Origin: Mytilus californianus
Taxonomy: Eukaryota; Mollusca; Bivalvia; Mytilida; Mytilidae
NCBI RefSeq assembly: GCF_021869535.1
Contig: NW_026262734.1
Location: forward strand, 97,717,285-97,781,284
Direction of reading: 5' to 3'
DNA: 64,000 bases
Every line of letters begins with the position of its first letter. Positions within the stretch are counted from its first letter, which is position 1. A program made the translations under genes and the position numbers. The notes below the pieces were generated by a model that saw only the letters and a list, made by a program, of their open reading frames with translations, did no database searches and was not told the DNA's origin. Below are positions 23,093-32,911 of the stretch, piece by piece.

Positions 23093-23343
23093 GGGAGCTA
23101 CCATTTGATTTTTATGGGGGGCTAGGATGAAATTTGAAAAAAATAGGCAGGACATGAGTTTTGAGTTAAAAAAAGGGCAGGATGAGACACTTGCAAAAAA
23201 AAAGTCAGGATGACAATTTAGGTAAAAAAAAAGTCAGGATAAACTTAAAAATACAAAAGGCAGGACCGAATAGAGTGAAAAATAAAAATGCAGGACAGAG
23301 ATTACAACTAAAAAAAAAAATGCAGGACAAAATTTTTCATCCT
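23093..23343 (+). repeat. GGCAGGA-rich dispersed repeat, copy 2
   Basis: Begins GGGAGCTACCATTTGATTTT, has the same series of AAAGTCAGGAT and AAGGCAGGAC units as 8398-8773, and ends TTTTTCATCCTTC. It abuts the truncated 5' end of the LINE. Confidence 0.75.
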
Positions 23344-23344
23344 T

Positions 23345-23935
23345 CAATACTTAGTTAATAATAAAAAAAAACCGGACGAACACAATACTTAGTTTATAAA
23401 AAAAAAACCGGACGAACACAATACTTAGTTTATAAAAAAAAAACCGGACGAACACAATACTTAGTTTATAACACAAAAAAAACGGACGAATACAATACTT
23501 AGTTTATAAAAAAAAATAAAGACGGACGAACACAATACTTAGTTTATATAAAAAAAAAAGACGGACGAACACAATACTTAATTTATATAAAAAAAAGACG
23601 GACGAACACAATACTTAGTTTATAAAAAAAGACGGATGAACACAATACTTAGTTAATAACAAAAAAAAAAAAGACAGACGAACACAATACTTAGTTTATA
23701 AAAAAAGACGGATGAACACAATACTTAGTTAATAATAAAAAAAAAGACGGACGAACACAATACTTAGTTTATAAACCCCAAAAAAAACCGGACGAACACA
23801 ATACTTAGTATATAAAAAAAAACCGGACGAACACAATACTTAGTTTATAAAAAAAAAGACGGACGAACACAATACTTAGTTTATAAAAAAAAAGACGGAC
23901 GAACACGTAATACTTAGTTTATAAAAAAAAAACAA
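23345..23935 (+). repeat. 36-bp minisatellite, right part
   Basis: About sixteen units of CGGACGAACACAATACTTAG followed by TTTATA and an A run of 7-11 bases. Variants read AACCGGACG or AAGACGGACG. It is the continuation of the array at 20460-20690. Confidence 0.9.
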
Positions 23936-24849
23936 ATCAAAACAAATGATTATGAAAAAAGGATATCTGGGAAATTTATATCATCCTTATCATATTGATC
24001 ACTTTATTTTACGAGTATAACTTATTTTAAGAAATATTTTCAATTCCTAAAATCAAAACCAAAAGAAATCGTCTTATAACAAAACTGCTACATGTTTTCA
24101 TATTTTCAAGGCGCGTCGCTTTTATAAGAATAGAAGCAGTGTTACAGTAAAAGAAATACTCTCATTAGCCCAGTGACCAGAGCCAGAGATTTTCTAAATT
24201 TGATCGTCAGAACTACAATACGGTTATATCAAATATCATTTGATTTTAAAATGTGTGTTCCTTAAAATGAATGCGGTCGACTCGTCAAAAAAATATATGG
24301 TGCAGTTTGTTTTTTTTTTCAAAAATTCAAGGTCAAAGGTCAACAGCCATTTAAAAAAAAAAAGTTTAATTCAAATTTAAATTCACTTTTTGCTGTAGAA
24401 TGATAGCAAATGTGCATATTGTTTTTTCCTTATTTAATTTTTCAACTAAAAAATTGAAAACCATCATAAAATAATGTTCCCGGGTAAACGTATCCGATTT
24501 TACAAAAAAGGGGGTGGTTTTCAATTTTGAAAAAAGATGTACTTTTTAAATAATTAGTATATTGGCAGTCAAAACTATACAAACAAACAAAAAAGAAAAA
24601 TATGAAAACTATGTATCTGTAAATATAAATATCTATTGTACCTCAATGAAAGTGGAAAATTTGAGTTTTGGGCATATACATTGTAGTTTTATATTTAGAC
24701 ATGCCAAGCTTCCAACGAAAACTCTTTAAGACAGATTTATATTTTGAGTTTAAACAAAACTAAAAGTTCGTTATTTTCAAGGTTTATAATAAACAATTTC
24801 AGCATTTTTTGGCAGGATTTAAACGATTACTTTTTTTTCTGGCGAAGAT
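23936..24849. other. AT-rich stretch with no recognisable gene
   Basis: No coding region or RNA gene seen. Confidence 0.4.
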
Positions 24850-25129
24850 ATGTGCATGTCCAAAGTCATGAGCCTGTAAAACAGTAGTTGACGTTGGTTG
24901 TCCGTCATATTTGTTTTTCGTTATTTTTTCAGTCAAAAATAAAGCCAATGGTTTTTATAATTCCAATTGAATAGTTTTACATATCATCATATCGGGGCCT
25001 TTTATAACCGACTACAATATTCGTTTCTCTCATTGTTGAAGGCCGAACGGTGACCTATTATAGTTCGTCAAATCCAGATCATTTGAATTTGGGTTGGTAG
25101 TAGTCTCATTGGCTATCATACAGCATCTC
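24850..25129 (+). repeat. Dispersed repeat A, diverged copy
   Basis: Contains AAAGTCATGAGCCTGTAAAA, GGGGCCTTTTATAACCGACT and GAAGGCCGAACGGTGACCTA, the same order as 18140-18440. It is followed at once by a MITE. Confidence 0.6.
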
Positions 25130-25343
25130 ATAAGGCCAAAAAAATAATACATGTGTTTCCGTTAACCCTACCTACCCTAACACTTTTTATGCCATTTTTG
25201 AGCAAGCACTGTTAAAGTCAGACAGATTCCCTAGTAGTAACCAGCTAAAAATGTTTGTAAAATAAAATGATATTGCCTACCTACCTACCCTATTTTTTCC
25301 CAGCACGTTAGCGGAAACACATGTATTATTTTTTTGGCCTTAT
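25130..25343. mobile_element. 214-bp MITE with about 36-bp inverted ends
   Basis: The left arm ATAAGGCCAAAAAAATAATA + CATGTGTTTCCGTTAA is repeated in reverse complement at 25306-25343. The interior holds two CTACCTACCCTA motifs. There is no coding sequence, and no target duplication was resolved. Confidence 0.8.
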
Positions 25344-25379
25344 TATCATAAATATTTCAAAAGTCGTAACCATCGATTA

Positions 25380-25535
25380 ATCACACTTAATAGTTTATTA
25401 TCCGTTATGGGTATTGCTCATTGTTGAAGACCGTACGGAACCTAAAGTTGCTTCAATCAACGGCATTGTGAGAGAAGACTTTCGTGGATAATTGTCTAAA
25501 TGATAGTTATACCATATCTCCTTATTTTAGATTAA
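25380..25535 (+). repeat. Partial dispersed repeat A
   Basis: Contains GGGTATTGCTCATTGTTGAA, GACCGTACGGAACCTAAAGT and TATACCATATCTCCTT, a shortened copy of the 3' half of repeat A. Confidence 0.5.
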
Positions 25536-25960
25536 TAACTATCTATTGATGTCAAGGAATTTGGTAAAACTATTAGGAATCCTTTTCTCCAGCAAAACAA
25601 ATATTGTTGACGACGCTTATGAGTTATATATGTGAATGTCTCCAAATGTTAATTTCTTTTTTTTAATTTGGCGAATATCATACAATAATTACGGTACAGG
25701 CAAATATTGAACACTAACCTGAGCTCATTATTTAATTTTCAAAACTGTATCGAGAAGTGTTTAAAAGATAATATAAATAATAGTATCATACAAATGTTGT
25801 TGTTTTTTTTGTTGTAAATATACAGACTGAACGCAACGTATTCAAAGACGTACATTGTCATTGCAAAATAAATGAATGGTAATAACAAATACATTGAATT
25901 ATAGATTTAATTTAATCATACGAGTGACAATACCACTCCGTGTACACCTATAAAAATCTT
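25536..25960. other. Downstream flank of the 412-residue gene
   Basis: No coding region. On the minus strand, ATTAAA variants at about 25907-25917 could serve as a polyadenylation signal for the gene that ends at 25961; this is weak evidence. Confidence 0.35.
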
Positions 25961-27199
25961 TCAGCCCCACATCAGAAGCTCATAATAAGGCGCTCTGCGG
26001 ACGAATTTCGCTCTCAAAGAGTCACCAAAGTAATTTGCATCCTCGTCAGACCTTATAACACTAACCAATGAGGCACCTCGTTTATCTAAGGAGTAAAAAA
26101 TATCTTTTGCCGCTCGAGCCACGATTCCGTGCCACCAATTCTTCTTTGTCGTGGATACTGTTTTCATTTCCAGTTCAGCTCTTGCTAAATCCATGACTGA
26201 ATGGCTCTTGTCTACACTTGCCACTACTATGTTTCTTCCATCTTTCCTAAATTTCATGTGTCCTCCACTGACCCCAATCCAATGTTTGTCACCGCCCTTT
26301 ACTGGGTCATAGGCGATAACAACCCAGTCCCTCCAGTCGTATTTTCCGCGAAGGAGATTTAATAGTCCATTTGCAAATTGCCTATTCGTCAGATCTTTGT
26401 TTGCGGAAGAATATTCGTCAATATCATTTCCGGATTGAGTGTGATATTTTACTACGCACTGGTTGTCAATTTCCTCGAACTTCCTTCGCACTTTCTGTAT
26501 TCTATTTTCCCAATCCAACTGCATAAAATGTGCGTTGTGTGTATATTGTTTAACTAGAAGATAGCCTAATTCTACTTTTACAGCTTGCAAGAGAAGTTGC
26601 ATAACACCGAGAAGAAATAACTGCGTCTTTCTGCGGTCAATTTTGGTATAACGCATGACGGAAGTACCAAGATCTTCTTGAAATAGACCTTGTTTTTCGA
26701 CAATGACATCATACAATTTGGTGCCACTATTTTGATAATCATTATCATATCTCGAAAGATAAAGCACCTTCCTGTTTTCCACTGCAGCCTGCGGAACAGC
26801 GTAAATATATTGAAACTCACGCGACACTACTTTTATATTTTGTTCTATTTGCCCGAAGTTGACTTTAACAACACTCCATTCAATCAGTCGTTCGATATCG
26901 TTAAATCGATTATCTATATGATCCAAGCGTGTGTCGATCTCCTTCATCATTTTTTTCATGAAAGCTAACTCAGCAGACTCGGATGGGATGAACGCCATGA
27001 TGACCCCTACGATGGGACCTAATGCGCCAAGGTAGGGACCAATACTTTTCCCGATCATTGTTAAAGACTTTGCAAAATCTCTCTTTTCAAGCAGATCAGC
27101 TATCCCTTTTCCAATTGCAAGGCCATAGTTAGCTGCGTTTTTGTCTTTCGTAGAAAGGCTGTAGACAGTTGAGAAAAGAATTAATAAAAGACTCGTCAT
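25961..27199 (-). CDS. Secreted rapunzel/cephalotoxin-like protein, 412 aa
   Basis: This is the only long host-like coding region. I start it at the ATG at 27199, because residues 1-16 then form a signal peptide (MTSLLLILFSTVYSLS) and a good splice acceptor lies 24 bp upstream (27223-27224). Residues 49-72 form a glycine-rich hydrophobic segment (KSIGPYLGALGPIVGVIMAF). Residues 74-108 follow with a SAELAFMKKMMKEIDTRLDH-type helical, probably coiled-coil region and the motif IEWSVVKVNF. A long helical middle (about 140-245) and a C-terminal domain with GHMKFRKDG complete it; there is one cysteine. Hydrophobic hairpin followed by SAELxFMK is the pattern I associate with rapunzel and with bivalve proteins annotated as cephalotoxin-like. 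Toxicity is not shown; a secreted immune or membrane-active role is only inference. The frame is intact, unlike everything around it. Confidence 0.7.
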   Translation of the reverse strand: MTSLLLILFSTVYSLSTKDKNAANYGLAIGKGIADLLEKRDFAKSLTMIGKSIGPYLGALGPIVGVIMAFIPSESAELAFMKKMMKEIDTRLDHIDNRFNDIERLIEWSVVKVNFGQIEQNIKVVSREFQYIYAVPQAAVENRKVLYLSRYDNDYQNSGTKLYDVIVEKQGLFQEDLGTSVMRYTKIDRRKTQLFLLGVMQLLLQAVKVELGYLLVKQYTHNAHFMQLDWENRIQKVRRKFEEIDNQCVVKYHTQSGNDIDEYSSANKDLTNRQFANGLLNLLRGKYDWRDWVVIAYDPVKGGDKHWIGVSGGHMKFRKDGRNIVVASVDKSHSVMDLARAELEMKTVSTTKKNWWHGIVARAAKDIFYSLDKRGASLVSVIRSDEDANYFGDSLRAKFVRRAPYYELLMWG

Positions 27200-27240
27200 G
27201 AAGGACCATTTTGAAGGTACCACTGAAATGATAATAAAAA
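27200..27240 (-). promoter_or_regulatory. Splice acceptor and 5' leader of the 412-aa gene
   Basis: Minus strand reads TTTTTATTATCATTTCAG then TGGTACC. The AG (27223-27224) with its T-rich tract is a typical acceptor, so the last 23 bp of leader precede the ATG at 27199. The frame stays open upstream to 27511 but is low-complexity and reads as intron. The upstream exon was not located. Confidence 0.5.
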
Positions 27241-27699
27241 TAAATAAATATATATAAATTACATTGCTCTTTATTCGGGTTGTTGTCTCTATGACACATT
27301 CCCCGTTTCCATTCGCTATTCTAAATATACTGAAATATAAAATTAATAAACGATTTCCGAAACTTAAAATGTGAGCTTTTTTACGAAAATGTGAAAGACC
27401 AATACTACCTGACAATGACCGAAAGAAACAATCTACAATCAATTGTCTCGTTTTGGGTTTTTTTATTTTTTTATTTATTGACACTATTGTCAGCTTATAT
27501 TCAACATTCATTCATATAAATTCTCCCACTATGACATGTCACAGAACATGCAGAAGCTCCAAATGATTTCGACCGCTTTTCTCTTGCTTTTATTTTACAA
27601 AATTGCATTATTATACTTTTAAATGACCGTAAGAAAAAAATATCTGCAATATATAGTCTCGACTTTTTAGACTTTTTTTTAGAACGAACCAAGGAGATT
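27241..27699. other. Likely intron or upstream region with a faint internal duplication
   Basis: ATGACCGAAAGAAACAATCT near 27415 resembles ATGACCGTAAGAAAAAAATA near 27622, both followed by a GTCTCG block. An old duplication is possible. No coding content is supported. Confidence 0.35.
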
Positions 27700-28005
27700 T
27701 GTTATAATTGGCAATGAGACAACTAATCATAATCATAACTATATCCAAATATAAATGTCAGCAACTATAGGTAAACGTATGCATGGTATGGTCTTCAACA
27801 GTTTGAAAAAACAATACCGTATATATGGTCAGCTATATATTGGATGACATAACAAAATGTGAAATAATTCAAAAGAGAAAACCAACGGTCAGATTTATGA
27901 CAAATCTAAAAACGGAAAACAAATGTGGAGGGGTCAATATGACAAAAAGAAGATGTGGTATAATTGCCAACGAGACAACTCTCCACAAGAGACAAATTTG
28001 TTTAT
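27700..28005 (-). repeat. Dispersed repeat A, minus orientation, with a second partial copy
   Basis: Contains GGCAATGAGACAACTAATCA, AAACCAACGGTCAGATTTAT and then, from 27948, AGAAGATGTGGTATAATTGC with GAGACAACTCTCCA. The order suggests two overlapping copies. Confidence 0.6.
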
Positions 28006-28089
28006 GAACGATCAATCATCCCCTAACCAGAGATAGTGGTGTAACACCGCACATATCATGACTACAGAATGATGGGCAACATTGCTTGA

Positions 28090-28245
28090 CAGTGGCGGAT
28101 CCAGGGGGGGGGGGGGGGAGTTGGAACCCCCCTTTTTGTTGGACGATTAATGCATTTGAATGGGGACATATGATTGGAACCGCACCCTTTATCCTGGGTT
28201 GGGACCCCCCCCCCCCCTTTTTAAAAATGGCTGGATGCGCCCCTG
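28090..28245. mobile_element. 156-bp MITE with CAGTGGCGGATCCAG ends
   Basis: Ends CAGTGGCGGATCCAG and CTGGATGCGCCCCTG are imperfect inverted copies, and CTTGA is duplicated at 28085-28089 and 28246-28250. Long G and C runs lie inside. A related element is at 41283-41421. It is familiar from mussel genomes by memory. Confidence 0.7.
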
Positions 28246-28259
28246 CTTGATATTTAAAA

Positions 28260-28734
28260 GAGGTCTTCTACAATGGTAAACCTCATCTGATCCACTTTCA
28301 CAACTATTGAGCTACCCAACTCAAAGTAATAATTTGGTAGGATGTCACAATATTTAAAAGCAATCTATGTTGATGGGAACCATTCACTCATTCTGCAACA
28401 ATATTACACAAAAGAACAACAGCACAACATACGAACAAGCTGTCAACATCAGTTGGAAATGCGTCGACTCATCAGATTTGCACGACGCACAAAAACAAAA
28501 ACAAAAACAAAAAGCACACAGAGTACCAAAACAGTTCTCGCATATATGTTAAGCTAGTTAATAATAAATAAACTTTTACCCAGTCTAAATACTAAACAGA
28601 ACACCTCAAACAGATTTAGTGTAAAGACTTCATAAACAGATTGAAAAAAAGCATGAAATTATGCTTTGAAAAAAAAAGTATGGACAGGATGTATGGCCAT
28701 GTGTTCACAACTGTATATTAATACACATATAGTC
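28260..28734. other. Non-coding stretch with an ACAAAA microsatellite
   Basis: A short (AACAAA)n run lies at 28492-28518. Two overlapping plus-strand frames of 60-71 codons cover 28342-28557 but match nothing known. Confidence 0.4.
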
Positions 28735-29065
28735 ACTGTGTTTCATCGCCACCGGAAATTGGGTTTCAACGAATCGGAGAGCAAGGAAAAAAAACAAGGT
28801 AAAAATTCCTTTAGTTTAAACCGTTTTTACTGATTTGATGAGATAACAGCTTATGAAACGTTTTTCTGATATATATAGTACTTTAATCATTTATGTCAAC
28901 AAGTAGCAAACAAAGACAAGATTTTGTGTTATATTTCAAAAGTATAATATGCACTTGGTATCAGAAAATGTCGAAGTCAATCGTCCCCGTCGCCCCGCTG
29001 GCCAGATATTTAACTGTGTTTCTTTCTTTTTACAGACAAAGTTTTAGACTATGATAGTGTGACTT
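28735..29065 (+). pseudogene. Duplicated two-exon fragment, plus copy
   Basis: Exon-like block 1 encodes CFIATGNWVSTNRR and ends ACAAG followed by donor-like GTAAAAATT (28796-28804). After about 230 bp, a T-rich tract ending TTTTTACAG (29026-29034) precedes block 2 encoding VLDYDSVTSYLL. The inverted copy at 30310-30660 has the same two blocks, intron-like spacer and splice signals. Coding of block 2 soon ends here. The protein is not recognised. Shared reading frame plus shared splice sites suggest a real gene fragment duplicated in inverted orientation. Confidence 0.5.
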
Positions 29066-30180
29066 CATACTTACTGGCGGTCAGTTTATATTGGTGGAGG
29101 AAGTCGGAGTTCACGTGTATGATTTAATAACTTTCGCCTCTTTTTCACGTCAGATATTAGATGCAATGTAATGTAGTCAATTGACATTGAACAAATCAAA
29201 AATTAGTTTCTCCCAGTCATAAAATATTGATAATGTAAAAAAATAGTTAAAATGGCACGAAATAAGTAAAGCGTGTTTAAATACAGGAAGCACGGTAACC
29301 AAGGCATTGGTTTAGAGAGTTTAAAGAAAAAAAAGAGCTGTTATAGGCAAAAAAACAGGCAAAACACAACCAAAGGACACATCTGAAGAGTTACAAAACA
29401 TGTGCATGTGACCATCGTATGCAGAAGTATGCAGTATCTACATTTGTAGCCAAATGTTTACCTGCATTTCAATCTGAATTGACGTTGTTATTTACAGAAA
29501 GGAGAAGGAAAACCTGTCTTGATAGTGAGCCGAGATTGAGGTGTTCGAGACAAAAACTCAGCAGAACTTATATTTCTTTCGGTGTAAGTCAAGTTTTATA
29601 CTTTACGCACCGACCATTAATCCTCGGGGAGGTTTGATTTTTCTCTCGTGACAAACATTTGCGTCGACCGAAATAAAAATAAAGAAGCTATCTTCCAATA
29701 AAATACCGAAACTGACTAGAATATTAGTTCGAAAAACAATGTATTGTCGATTCCCCCTACTTTTCAATGATAACAAAGTAGTTTGTTCACTTTCCTTCTA
29801 AAAATATTATGTATTCAAGAAATTTAAAATAAAACAATGTATTAAAAAAAAACCCAACAAATGATGAATGATCGTTGTTTTATAGAACTTTAGAAAATTC
29901 TCCCTTACAACATGTAAGAGAGTCTTACATTGTAGTAGGATATTAATGAGTATAACGACATATAAATATATTTTGGATAATATAGATATCATTGTTGTCT
30001 GTCAAAACACGTCCATGATGGTACGCAATGATGACGTCTGAATGAAATTAACGGCAAATATTTTATGATATTTACTATGTAGTTTATTTCGTATATTTGT
30101 AAGCTGGTAACGCTTTGGTATGTGCACCATATCGTTTCTTTATATTATCTTTATAGTGATTACTATCATATTTTACTTTA
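29066..30180. other. Spacer between the two inverted gene fragments
   Basis: About 1.1 kb with no recognisable gene or repeat. Confidence 0.4.
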
Positions 30181-30182
30181 CA

Positions 30183-30660
30183 TTATACAGTATATTGCAA
30201 TACGCCGTATAGAAAACTTGTTATTTTGCAATTCGCCGTACCACGTCCTGCAATTCGGCGTACATTAAATAAACATTGTTTTGGTACATAATATTCTTTA
30301 TAAAACTTCTTATTGATAGCGAATTTAAGTAAATATGAAGTCACACTACCATAATCTAAAATTAACTCTGGAAAAAGAAAGAAAAACATTTGAAAACTTG
30401 GCCAGCGGAGCGACGGAGAACGAAAATTTTCCGGAACCAAGTGTGCACAGCTTTGAGTATAACACACAACCATGCCTTTGGTTGCTACTTGTTGGAATAA
30501 AAGATTATAGCATTATATATCAGAAAACCGTGTCATAAGCGATAACCTCATTAAATCAGTAGACATGGTTTAAATTAAAGGAATTCTTACCTTGTTTATT
30601 TTCTCCCTTTTCTCTTCGCTTCGTTGGTACTAAATTTCCGGTGGCGATGAAACACAGTGC
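30183..30660 (-). pseudogene. Duplicated two-exon fragment, minus copy
   Basis: On the minus strand, block 1 encodes SYALCFIATGNLVPTKRREK and ends CAAG then a strong donor GTAAGAATT near 30580. Block 2 follows a CTTTTTCCAG acceptor (about 30374) and encodes ILDYGSVTSYLLKFAINKKF, then NVRRIAGRGTANCKITSF, staying open to 30183. It is longer than the plus copy, so this may be the more original one. Function is not recognised. Whether it is expressed is unknown. Confidence 0.45.
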
Positions 30661-30769
30661 ATACGACTTAGATAAAATCACTATTTTTTTCTGTTTGTTC
30701 AAAAATATTAAATATAAAAGGTTTGATTTGTTGTTTTCTTTATTGGATGTACAAGTTGGCAAAAAATGA

Positions 30770-31255
30770 CTCTTTAGTTAGATATATGAGCCACTCCATG
30801 AGAAAAGTTACAACAAATGACTCTTTAGTTCAATATATGAACCACTCCATAAGAAAAGGTACAAAAAATCTCTTTAAGTCAATATATGAGCCACTTCATG
30901 AGAAAAGGTACAACAAATGACTCTTTAGTTCAATATATGAGCCACTCCATGAGAAAAGGTACAAAAAATCTCTTTAGTTCAATATATGAACCACTCCATA
31001 AGAAAAGGTACAAAAAATCTCTTTAGTTCAATATATGAGCCACTCCATGAGAAAAGGTACAAAAAATCTTTTTAAGTTAATATATGAGCCACTTTATGAA
31101 AAAAGGTACAAACAATGACTCTTTAGTTCAATATATGAGCCACTCCATAAGAAAAGGTACAAAAAATGACTCATTAGCTCAATATATGAGCCACTCCATG
31201 AGAAAAGGTACAACAAATGACTCTTTAGTTCATTATATGAACCACTCTAAGAGAA
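30770..31255 (+). repeat. 51-bp minisatellite encoding a 17-residue repeat
   Basis: About ten units with core CAATATATGAGCCACTCCAT + GAGAAAAGGTACAACAAATG + ACTCTTTAGTT. Full units are 51 bp and would encode NDSLVQYMSHSMRKGTT. The middle units lack two bases (49 bp), which breaks the frame in the centre of the array. Confidence 0.85.
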
Positions 31256-31491
31256 AAAGTACAAACACTGTTTTGATAAACTTTACAGGACACGTTGTTA
31301 AACTTCGTAAAAAAGTTTTGAAATCGATTTTATCCGTAAAAATTGGTATTAATGTAGACATTCATGAAATGGTCAATTCTGTCCAGAATTTGTCAGTTAA
31401 AACGGAAAAAGACGTAGAACTATCTGAATGTTTGTACTTAGACAAGTGTAAAATCATTTGTTACCCGGAACAGTGCTGTACTGAGCCGTAA
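31084..31491 (+). CDS. Hypothetical protein with 17-residue repeats, 135 aa
   Basis: The N-terminal half is three to four copies of NDSLVQYMSHSMRKGTT-like repeats from the minisatellite. The rest is unique: TVLINFTGHVVKLRKKVLKS, GINVDIHEMVNSVQNLSVKT and a cysteine-containing end CKIICYPEQCCTEP. A TTTACAG at 31272-31278 could be a splice acceptor, so the true coding part may be only an exon from about 31279. The stop codon lies at the start of a 43-bp tandem array that repeats the last codons. No homology is recognised. It may be a real terminal exon or chance. Confidence 0.3.
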   Translation: MSHFMKKGTNNDSLVQYMSHSIRKGTKNDSLAQYMSHSMRKGTTNDSLVHYMNHSKRKSTNTVLINFTGHVVKLRKKVLKSILSVKIGINVDIHEMVNSVQNLSVKTEKDVELSECLYLDKCKIICYPEQCCTEP

Positions 31492-31890
31492 TAAAATCAT
31501 TTGTTACCCGGAACAGTGCTGTACTGAGCCGTAATAAAATCATTTGTTACCCAGAACAGTGCTGTACTGAGCCGTAATAAAATCATTTGTTACCCGGAAC
31601 ACTGCTGTACTGAGCCGTAATAAAATCATTTGTTACCCGGAACACTGCTGTACTGAGCCGTAATAAAATCATTTGTTACCCGGAACACTGCTGTACTGAG
31701 CCGTAATAAAATCATTTGTTACCCGGAACACTGCTGTACTGAGCCGTAATAAAATCATTTGTTACCCGGAACAGTGCTGTACTGAGCCGTAATAAAATCA
31801 TTTGTTACCCGGAACAGTGCTGTACTGAGCCGTAATAAAATCATTTGTTACCCGGAACAGTGCTGTACTGAGCCGTAATAAAATCATTTA
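31449..31890 (+). repeat. 43-bp tandem array with a stop codon and AATAAA in each unit
   Basis: Ten units, TTACCCGG starting at 31461 and recurring every 43 bp to 31848. Each unit holds CTGTACTGAGCCGTAATAAA; CCG-TAA-TAA overlaps an AATAAA hexamer. Units differ only at GTG/CTG and one G/A, so the array is young. Confidence 0.9.
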
Positions 31891-31894
31891 CGAC

Positions 31895-32818
31895 ACTATA
31901 GAGAGAACAGGTCAACAATTTTCATCATAAAATTATACTAGTCAACAAAAGTAACGTTACACAAGTTTGAACTCCAATTTATCATAAAATATAATAAATA
32001 GGAAATATGTTAACTTATCCAATGAAAAACATTCATTTGCAAAGCAAATGCATATGATTAAAAGAATCTGGACAAATTGGAAAGTGAGAAAATACCGTAT
32101 TATTGAACACAGGGGTCACATTTATTTTGCGGAAAATGATAACAAAAGTCGGCACTTAATTTCGAATAGATGAGAATTAAGTATTCAAATATCTGCAAAG
32201 GCATTCAAAATTTTAAGCAGACCATGTTTAAGTTTAAAGTTTTAAGTTCTAATACCGATTTTTGAATTTTTTGGAGAAAATACGATTTTTGAAATAACAA
32301 AAATTGCAACAACAAAAAATCGCGATTTTGCCTCAAATCAAAATTAATCATTGTGGTTTTGATAAGAAAGTAACACTCTGTAAATATTTGACCAATTGGG
32401 CAATTATTTACTTTGGTACAGTGTATCCAATTTCATTATATATGGAAAATACATTGCCTTGTATCGTTTCTTTTGTTGACTAGTATATCTACCTGTGCGT
32501 AAAGAAAGGAACAAAACAGTTAAATGTAAGCGAAAATGGAAAAATGATATGGCATCTTGTGTTTTTGAAATTGAAATTTAAGTTAAGTTAAGTCATTAAA
32601 TGTCCTGTAAATCAACCTTGTCTGGAAAAGATTACGGAAACATAGAATTCCTTTTAAGTATTACATGTACATTTATAGAAAATTAGGCCATGTCAATAAA
32701 TCTTTTGTTCTTTCCAAATTGCCATGATGATGTCAATAATGCCTAGTTTGTATAAATAAAAATTATAGGAAAAATATGGTAATTAAAAAAAAGGTATAAG
32801 TTTAAGAGGTTTTTTTCT
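31895..32818. other. AT-rich stretch with no recognisable gene
   Basis: No coding region or RNA gene. GTCAACAAAAGTAACG (about 31942) is loosely complementary to CGTTTCTTTTGTTGAC (about 32464), so a decayed inverted-repeat element may span 31940-32480. Confidence 0.35.
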
Positions 32819-32905
32819 TGGACGGGATTCGAACCGTTGCCCCCATTCAATTGCATTGATTTCTGCTTTCAAAGCGAGAGCCTTACCCCCGCTGCTACCC
32901 GAAGA
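32819..32905 (-). tRNA. tRNA-Ser(UGA)-like sequence, probably pseudogene
   Basis: On the minus strand: TTCTTCG acceptor arm pairing with CCAAGAA (one mismatch), GGGTAGCAGC..GGTAAGGC D-arm, a TTTGAAA loop whose anticodon would be TGA, a long variable arm, and a perfect GGTTCGAATCC T-arm. A long variable arm fits serine. The anticodon stem has two mismatches, so it is likely degenerate or a tRNA-derived repeat. tRNAscan-SE would decide. Confidence 0.45.
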
Positions 32906-32911
32906 AAAGAA

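Noticed and set aside
27200..27511. N-terminal extension of 104 residues on the rapunzel/cephalotoxin-like frame
   Set aside because: It is low-complexity and hydrophobic, and a clear splice acceptor plus signal peptide start lie downstream, so it reads as intron.
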